Part shown: positions 5,931 to 10,231 of the stretch, piece by piece
Layout of the letters: each line of letters begins with the position of its first letter
How positions within the stretch are numbered: position 1 is the stretch's first letter
Origin: Thermomicrobiales bacterium
GTDB taxonomy: Bacteria > Chloroflexota > Chloroflexia > Thermomicrobiales > UBA6265
Length of the DNA stretch: 10,231 nt
Direction of reading: 5' to 3'
Assembly: GCA_025937615.1 (NCBI GenBank)
Contig: JAICRA010000024.1
Coordinates: 1 to 10,231, forward strand
Notes under the pieces: generated by a model
What the model was told of the DNA's origin: nothing
The model's input: only the letters and a program-made list of their open reading frames with translations
The model's database searches: none
Translations under genes and position numbers: made by a program

Positions 5931-6674
5931 CTATGGCGACATGAACGAGCCGCCAGTGACAAAGACTGTCTCACCGGTGACGTACTCGCTCAGGTCGCTC
6001 GCCAGATAGAGCACTGCGCGGGCGACGTCTTCTGGCCTCCCGATGCGCCCCCACGGCGTGGCTTCGCCCGCGGCGGCGATCTCCTCCTCGGTCATACCGT
6101 ACCGCGGCTGCGCCGTGTCAGTGATCCCGGGGGCGACCGCGTTGACGGCGATGTGGTACGGGCCAAGCTCCCTGGCAATTGACTTCGTCAAGGCAATCAC
6201 TCCCGCCTTGCTGGCGCTGTAATGGCTCCCTCGCGGCGTCGGCTCAAGCCCGGAGATCGAGGCGATATTAATGATGCGCCCGGATCGACGTGGAATCATC
6301 ATTCGCGCTGCTTCTTGGGAGCAGAAGAATGTCCCTTTCAAATTGACGTCGTGGACCTGATCCCACGTAGCTTCGTCCAATTCGATAACCGTCGCCCGGG
6401 GAAAGATGCCGGCGTTGTTGACCAGGATGTCGAGCACGCCAAACGCGTCGGCGAGTTGCGTGAACATAGCGCGAATCTGCGCGACATCACCAATGTCCGC
6501 TTTGAGCGCGATGGCTGCCGTACCGAGGCGCTCGAGATCGTGAGGCGCCCGCGCCTGATCCGGATAGTTGATCGCTACCGTTGCTCCCTGCTGGGCAAGG
6601 ATCTCGGCGATGGCCCAGCCAATGCCCTGGTTTCCCCCGGTGATGAGGGCCGTGCGACCCGCAAGATCAAGCAC
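5931..6674 (-). CDS. Short-chain dehydrogenase/reductase (SDR), first gene of a pair
   Basis: The 247-aa product has the full SDR signature: TGGNQGIG at 12-19, D60 after the third strand, NNAG at 86-89, N111, S139, Y152 and K156 (YSASK), and APGITDT at 181-187. It resembles FabG-like 3-oxoacyl reductases and sugar or polyol dehydrogenases and is probably a tetrameric cytoplasmic enzyme by family analogy. The second strand ends VAINY with no acidic residue, so NADP(H) is plausible, unlike its partner. The GTG start at 6674 is firm: GGAGGA sits 5 nt upstream on the minus strand. It is the promoter-proximal gene of the two-SDR unit and diverges from hyuB across 202 nt. The two SDRs are clearly related but distinct, so this is not a recent duplication. 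Confidence 0.92.
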   Translation of the reverse strand: MLDLAGRTALITGGNQGIGWAIAEILAQQGATVAINYPDQARAPHDLERLGTAAIALKADIGDVAQIRAMFTQLADAFGVLDILVNNAGIFPRATVIELDEATWDQVHDVNLKGTFFCSQEAARMMIPRRSGRIINIASISGLEPTPRGSHYSASKAGVIALTKSIARELGPYHIAVNAVAPGITDTAQPRYGMTEEEIAAAGEATPWGRIGRPEDVARAVLYLASDLSEYVTGETVFVTGGSFMSP

Positions 6675-6753
6675 GTGATCCTCCGCAGCCCCGTAGTGCG
6701 TTCCTGATCTGGCGTCTCTGCCGCTTTACTGACGGCGCTGTTCGACAAGATTC

Positions 6754-6769
6754 GTCCCGGGACATTATC
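6754..6769 (-). promoter_or_regulatory. Candidate -10 and palindromic operator for the SDR pair
   Basis: On the minus strand GATAAT (6764-6769) matches five of six -10 bases and is followed by the perfect 10-bp palindrome GTCCCGGGAC (6754-6763), which would cover the transcription start near 6757. The leader to the GTG at 6674 would be about 80 nt. No good -35 is visible, so an activator may be needed or the call may be wrong. A regulator on the palindrome could also influence the divergent hyuB promoter about 30 nt away. Confidence 0.35.
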
Positions 6770-6789
6770 GCCACTCATGTCGGATCGCG

Positions 6790-6819
6790 TTGACTCGAGT
6801 TCGCGACCCTTGCTACCCT
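6790..6819 (+). promoter_or_regulatory. Candidate promoter for hyuBA
   Basis: TTGACT (6790-6795) matches five of six -35 bases. It is followed after 18 nt by TACCCT (6814-6819), a weak -10 supported by the extended TGC just before it. Transcription would start near 6826, about 50 nt before the hyuB start. The spacing and location fit the only long plus-strand unit in this part of the window. Confidence 0.45.
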
Positions 6820-6876
6820 CGCTGCTATTCGTCCCTATGGCATCCGGACATAGACGAGACGCGAAGAGGGACCACT

Positions 6877-8601
6877 GTGCATTCGGGCCAGGCTGGTCAA
6901 GAGTCGAGCGCGGACGCTTTTACGCGCGAGGTCATCCGGAACAAACTGCTCGCCATCGCCAGCGAGATGGGAATCGTCCTGGCCAGAACGAGCATGAGTC
7001 CCATCGTGTACGAGGTGCTCGACTTCGCCTGTGGCATCACCGATGCCGACGCGCGGGTCATCGCTCAGGACAACGGTCTCTGCCTCTTCACTGGCACGTT
7101 CCGGCCGCAGGTCGAGTCGATCCTCGCCCGGCACCCCGTCGCAACCATGCGCCCCGGTGATGTCTTCATGACCAACGGTCCGTATGGCGGGGGAACGCAC
7201 ACGGCCGATGTCGCGCTCGTGATGCCCATCTTCGCCGGCGACGAGGTGATCGCCTTCGGCATCTCGGTGACCCATTGGACCGAGATTGGAGGCAAGGTCT
7301 TAGGATCCCTCTCTCCGGATTCAACCGAAATCTTCCAAGAAGGACTGCAGTTTCCACAGCTCCGGCTCTACAGCGGCGGTGAGCTGAATACGGAGCTGGT
7401 CGCGCTGATTCGGGAGAACGTGCGACTGCCCACGATGTCCATCGGCGACCTGAGTGCCGGCGTCGCCGCCGTGCGCATCGCTGCGGAGCGCCTCGGCGGC
7501 ATCGTTGACCGCTATGGGCTTGCCTCGACGAAAGAGACCTTCACGGCCGTCCTGGCGCATGGGGAAAAGATCGCCTGCGAAGCTTTGCAGCGCATCCCAC
7601 CCGGTGTCTATGAGGCAGACGACATCATCGACGGCGACGGCATTAGTGAAGATCCGATCCCTGTCCGAGTTCGTGTCACCGTCACCGCGGAGAAGCTCAT
7701 CGCCGACTTCACAGGAACGGCTCCCCAGACTTATGGTCCGATCAATTGCGCCCGCGGCGCCCTCATGTCCGCCTGTAAGACGGTCTTCAAGGCGATTACC
7801 GCTCCGGACGCACCTTCGAACGAAGGCCTCTTCGCTCCGCTTGAAGTTATTGCTCCAGATGGCACGGTCTTCACGGCGATCCGGCCCGCTGCGACTGGCT
7901 GGTACTTCGAATCCTCGGCGTTCGCGACCGAGTTGATGTGGAAGGCCCTGGCTCCCGTGTTGCCCGAGCACCTCTCGGCCGGGTCATACGTCTCCCTTTG
8001 CGCTTACTACATCGGCGGCACGCGGCCGGACGGTTCGTACTGGGTGCAGGCCACGCCACAGGATGGAGGCTGGGGCGCGGGGGTCGATGTCGATGGCGAG
8101 AGCGCGTTGATCGCCACCACGGACGGCGACACCTACAACTACCCGGCGGAGGTCATCGAGCATGCGTTTCCCCTAGCCATGGAGCGCAACGCGCTTAATG
8201 TCGCAGCGGCCGGGGGTGCTGGCCGTCGCCGCGGGGGGTTCGGCACTATCCGCGAGTTCCGCGTCCTCAATTCGACCGGGGGGTTTCTGCTCGCCTCGCT
8301 CGGCCGGTCGGTGCAACGGCCATGGGCCGTTGACGGTGGCGAACAAGGAACAACAAACTACTTCGAAGTCATCCACGTGGACGGTAGGAGGACTTGCGGA
8401 GGGCGTGTGACCAACCTGCCACTTGCGGCAGGCGATCTCGTTCGCGTCGTCACCGGAAACGGCGGCGGCTGGGGTGATCCCCACGAACGCGAGCGGAGCC
8501 TGATCTTTGAAGATCTCCGCGATGGGTACATCACTCCCGACGTTGCTCATGATGTCTATGGCGTCGACGTCGATCTGAGCTCGAACCGGAAATCCATGTG
8601 A
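6877..8601 (+). CDS. hyuB: Hydantoinase B / oxoprolinase family protein (ATP-dependent hydantoinase subunit B)
   Basis: The 574-aa product is a full-length HyuB-family subunit, the partner that carries out ring opening or carboxylation chemistry together with the ATP-using HyuA. Recognisable blocks in order are REVIRNKLLAIASEMG (17-32), the TNGPYGGGTHTADV block (99-112), HWTEIGGK (133-140), LIADFTGTAPQTYGPIN (274-290), PQDGGWGAGVDVDG (394-407), GGAGRRRGGFGTIRE (446-460), GNGGGWGDPHERE (527-539) and a LRDGYITPDVAHDVYGV tail. The GTG at 6877 is chosen because GAAGAGGG lies about 6 nt upstream and the family homology begins at residue ~16; the open frame extends back to 6790 but overlaps the promoter. 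It is the first gene of the unit and its stop overlaps the hyuA start. Known relatives act on hydantoins, N-methylhydantoin, 5-oxoproline or acetone; the substrate here is not determined. Confidence 0.94.
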   Translation: MHSGQAGQESSADAFTREVIRNKLLAIASEMGIVLARTSMSPIVYEVLDFACGITDADARVIAQDNGLCLFTGTFRPQVESILARHPVATMRPGDVFMTNGPYGGGTHTADVALVMPIFAGDEVIAFGISVTHWTEIGGKVLGSLSPDSTEIFQEGLQFPQLRLYSGGELNTELVALIRENVRLPTMSIGDLSAGVAAVRIAAERLGGIVDRYGLASTKETFTAVLAHGEKIACEALQRIPPGVYEADDIIDGDGISEDPIPVRVRVTVTAEKLIADFTGTAPQTYGPINCARGALMSACKTVFKAITAPDAPSNEGLFAPLEVIAPDGTVFTAIRPAATGWYFESSAFATELMWKALAPVLPEHLSAGSYVSLCAYYIGGTRPDGSYWVQATPQDGGWGAGVDVDGESALIATTDGDTYNYPAEVIEHAFPLAMERNALNVAAAGGAGRRRGGFGTIREFRVLNSTGGFLLASLGRSVQRPWAVDGGEQGTTNYFEVIHVDGRRTCGGRVTNLPLAAGDLVRVVTGNGGGWGDPHERERSLIFEDLRDGYITPDVAHDVYGVDVDLSSNRKSM

Positions 8602-10231
8602 GCGACTCACCGCGGATCCGGGTGGCTGTGGACATCGGCGGGACCTTTACCGATGTGGTGCTCTTCGACGAGGCGTCCGGCACCGTTTGGGCGGCGAAGG
8701 TCTCGACGACACCGGCCAATTTCGCGGACGGTGTTCTCGCCGCCATCAACGCTGGGCGCATCGACCCGGCTGCTGTCGTCGCCTTCGTCCACGGGACGAC
8801 TGTCGTCATCAACGCCATCACACAGCGCAGCGGCGTCAAGACCGCGCTCGTGACAACCGCCGGCTTCCGCGACGTACTGGAGATCGGGCGCGGCAATCGC
8901 CCTGATATGTACAACCTCAGGTTCCACAAGCCGAGACCATTCGTGCCCCGCCGCCTCCGCTTCGAGGTTCGTGAGCGCGTCAGCGCCGATGGCAGCGTCT
9001 GGACGCCGCTAATGACTGAAGACCTGGAGGCCGTTGTCGATTCCTGCCAGGCGGAGGGCGTGGAGGCCATCGCCGTCTGCTTCCTCCACGCCTACGCGCA
9101 CCCCAAGCATGAAGAGGCCACGGCTGCGTTCCTGCGGGAGCGGCTGCCCGGCGTTCTCGTCACCGCCTCGTCGGAGATCACCCGGGAATGGCGCGAGTTC
9201 GAGCGCAGCAGCACAGCAGTCCTGAACGCCTATGTCCAGCCAATTCTGGATAGCTATCTCTCCGATCTGGAAAACCGACTCCGGGCGGAGGAGCTAACGT
9301 CGCCGGTCTTCGCCATGCTCTCGAACGGCGGAACTGCCACCTTTGCGGCCGCCCGCAAGACTCCCATTGCTCTGGTCGAATCGGGACCCGTTGCTGGCAT
9401 CACCGGCGCTCTCCACATCGGCCGCGTCATCGACGATGCCAACATCATTGCCCTGGACATCGGCGGGACAACGGCGAAGTGCTCCTTAATCGAGAACGGC
9501 GAGGTAAAGATCACGACCGACTACCGATTGGAGGCGAATTCGCGCTCTTCTGGTTATCCGGTGAAAGTGCCGGTCGTCGACATCGTCGAGATCGGGGCCG
9601 GCGGCGGAAGCATCGCCTGGTTCGATGATGGCGGCGCCTTGCGCGTCGGACCTATCTCGGCCGGCGCTGATCCGGGACCGGCCTGCTACGGACGCGGCGG
9701 GAGCGAACCCACCATCACCGACGCTCTGTTGATCACCGGAATTCTCGATCCGGACTACTTCCTTGGCGGACGCCTCCTCGTCGACATCGAACTTGCCCGC
9801 GCGGCCTACAAACCGATCGCGCGACGGCTCGGGGTCTCTATCGTTGAGGCTGCGGCGGGCGTGATCCGCGTGGCGGAGGAGCAGACGATCGACGCTCTCA
9901 AGCTTGTCTCGGTCCGCCGCGGCTACGACCCGCGGGAGTTCACGCTGGTCGCCTTCGGTGGTGGAGGACCGACACACGCCTCTGCCTTGCTCGGTGAGCT
10001 CGGCGCCCGCCGCATCGTTGTCCCGCCGTTCCCCGGCGCCTTCAGCGCCTGGGGCATGCTGATGACCGAACCACGCGTCGACCTCGTGCAGACCAGTATC
10101 CTTCCCCTCGATACGATGGATCTCACAGAGTTGGAATGCTACTTTGCCGCGGCGGAAGCAGAGGCCGTCGCCGCACTGATCACTCAAGGGGTTTCCTCGG
10201 AATCGATCCCGGCTCCCCGCCGAAGTCTCGA
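8598..10231 (+). CDS. hyuA: Hydantoinase A / oxoprolinase family protein, 3' end beyond the window
   Basis: The first 544 codons are in the window, uninterrupted, out of roughly 680-700 usual for the family. This is the ATP-binding subunit with an actin/hexokinase-type fold. The first phosphate motif is DIGGTFTD at 12-19, HGTT follows at 65-68, the second phosphate motif is DIGGTTAK at 287-294, then EIGAGGGSIAW at 331-341, AGADPGPACYG at 355-365 and FGGGGPTH at 453-460. RGNRPDMYNLRFHKP near 98-112 is typical of bacterial HyuA. The start is GTG at 8598, whose GTGA overlaps the hyuB stop by 4 nt; the ribosome site is weak, so translation is probably coupled to hyuB. Together they should form an ATP-dependent amide/imide hydrolase or carboxylase complex in the cytoplasm. 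Order B then A is the reverse of many described hyuAB operons. Confidence 0.95.
   Translation, partial: MSDSPRIRVAVDIGGTFTDVVLFDEASGTVWAAKVSTTPANFADGVLAAINAGRIDPAAVVAFVHGTTVVINAITQRSGVKTALVTTAGFRDVLEIGRGNRPDMYNLRFHKPRPFVPRRLRFEVRERVSADGSVWTPLMTEDLEAVVDSCQAEGVEAIAVCFLHAYAHPKHEEATAAFLRERLPGVLVTASSEITREWREFERSSTAVLNAYVQPILDSYLSDLENRLRAEELTSPVFAMLSNGGTATFAAARKTPIALVESGPVAGITGALHIGRVIDDANIIALDIGGTTAKCSLIENGEVKITTDYRLEANSRSSGYPVKVPVVDIVEIGAGGGSIAWFDDGGALRVGPISAGADPGPACYGRGGSEPTITDALLITGILDPDYFLGGRLLVDIELARAAYKPIARRLGVSIVEAAAGVIRVAEEQTIDALKLVSVRRGYDPREFTLVAFGGGGPTHASALLGELGARRIVVPPFPGAFSAWGMLMTEPRVDLVQTSILPLDTMDLTELECYFAAAEAEAVAALITQGVSSESIPAPRRSL

Noticed and set aside
9486..10187. Minus-strand open frame of 233 codons opposite hyuA
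   Set aside because: Antisense shadow; the plus strand reads as an uninterrupted HyuA with all family motifs.
1..10231. CRISPR arrays, tRNA/rRNA genes, insertion sequences, integrases or defence genes
   Set aside because: No direct-repeat arrays, cloverleaf-like sequences, transposase motifs or terminal repeats flanking a coding region were found on reading both strands.

Overview
The window is a GC-rich bacterial chromosome segment with nine recognisable genes or gene parts and one probable gene relic. Most genes begin with GTG or TTG. The genes are a mix of housekeeping and catabolic functions and no plasmid, phage or insertion-sequence genes are visible. High GC, the HTH plus nucleotidyltransferase-like regulator and the hydantoinase/SDR catabolic block would fit a free-living heterotroph such as a member of Chloroflexota (Thermomicrobia-like) or Actinomycetota. 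That placement is an inference with low confidence.

Left part (1-2869), all on the minus strand: the first 27 codons of an unrecognised small protein; a TerC-family membrane protein of the E. coli YgdQ type; an ArsR-like winged-helix protein with a degenerate nucleotidyltransferase-like C-terminal half; and a metallo-beta-lactamase-fold hydrolase with all its metal ligands. The HTH gene lies 64 nt downstream of the hydrolase gene, so the two may be co-transcribed. Between the HTH gene and terC lies about 245 nt of non-coding DNA. It holds a strong-looking terC promoter whose spacer is almost entirely an inverted repeat, and beside it a roughly 100-nt block of nested inverted repeats.

Middle (2870-5150): pyrB, the aspartate carbamoyltransferase catalytic chain, diverges from the hydrolase gene across a 71-nt gap that carries back-to-back -10 elements. 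It stands alone, without pyrI, pyrC or a PyrR-type leader. Its 3' end overlaps by 62 nt the 3' end of a convergent SAM-dependent methyltransferase gene. The following ~500 nt have no intact gene, but they contain what looks like a frameshifted DNA-binding helix-turn-helix protein.

Right part (5151-10231): two short-chain dehydrogenase/reductase genes, 24 nt apart on the minus strand, face a plus-strand hyuB-hyuA pair (ATP-dependent hydantoinase/oxoprolinase family) across a 202-nt gap with candidate promoters in both directions. hyuA overlaps hyuB by 4 nt and runs off the right edge. The layout suggests one catabolic module: an ATP-driven amide/imide-ring opening enzyme with two oxidoreductases acting on the product or precursor. 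The true substrate cannot be read from the sequence.

No clearly new multi-gene system is visible. The most unusual signals are non-coding: the nested inverted repeats and the promoter palindrome upstream of terC.
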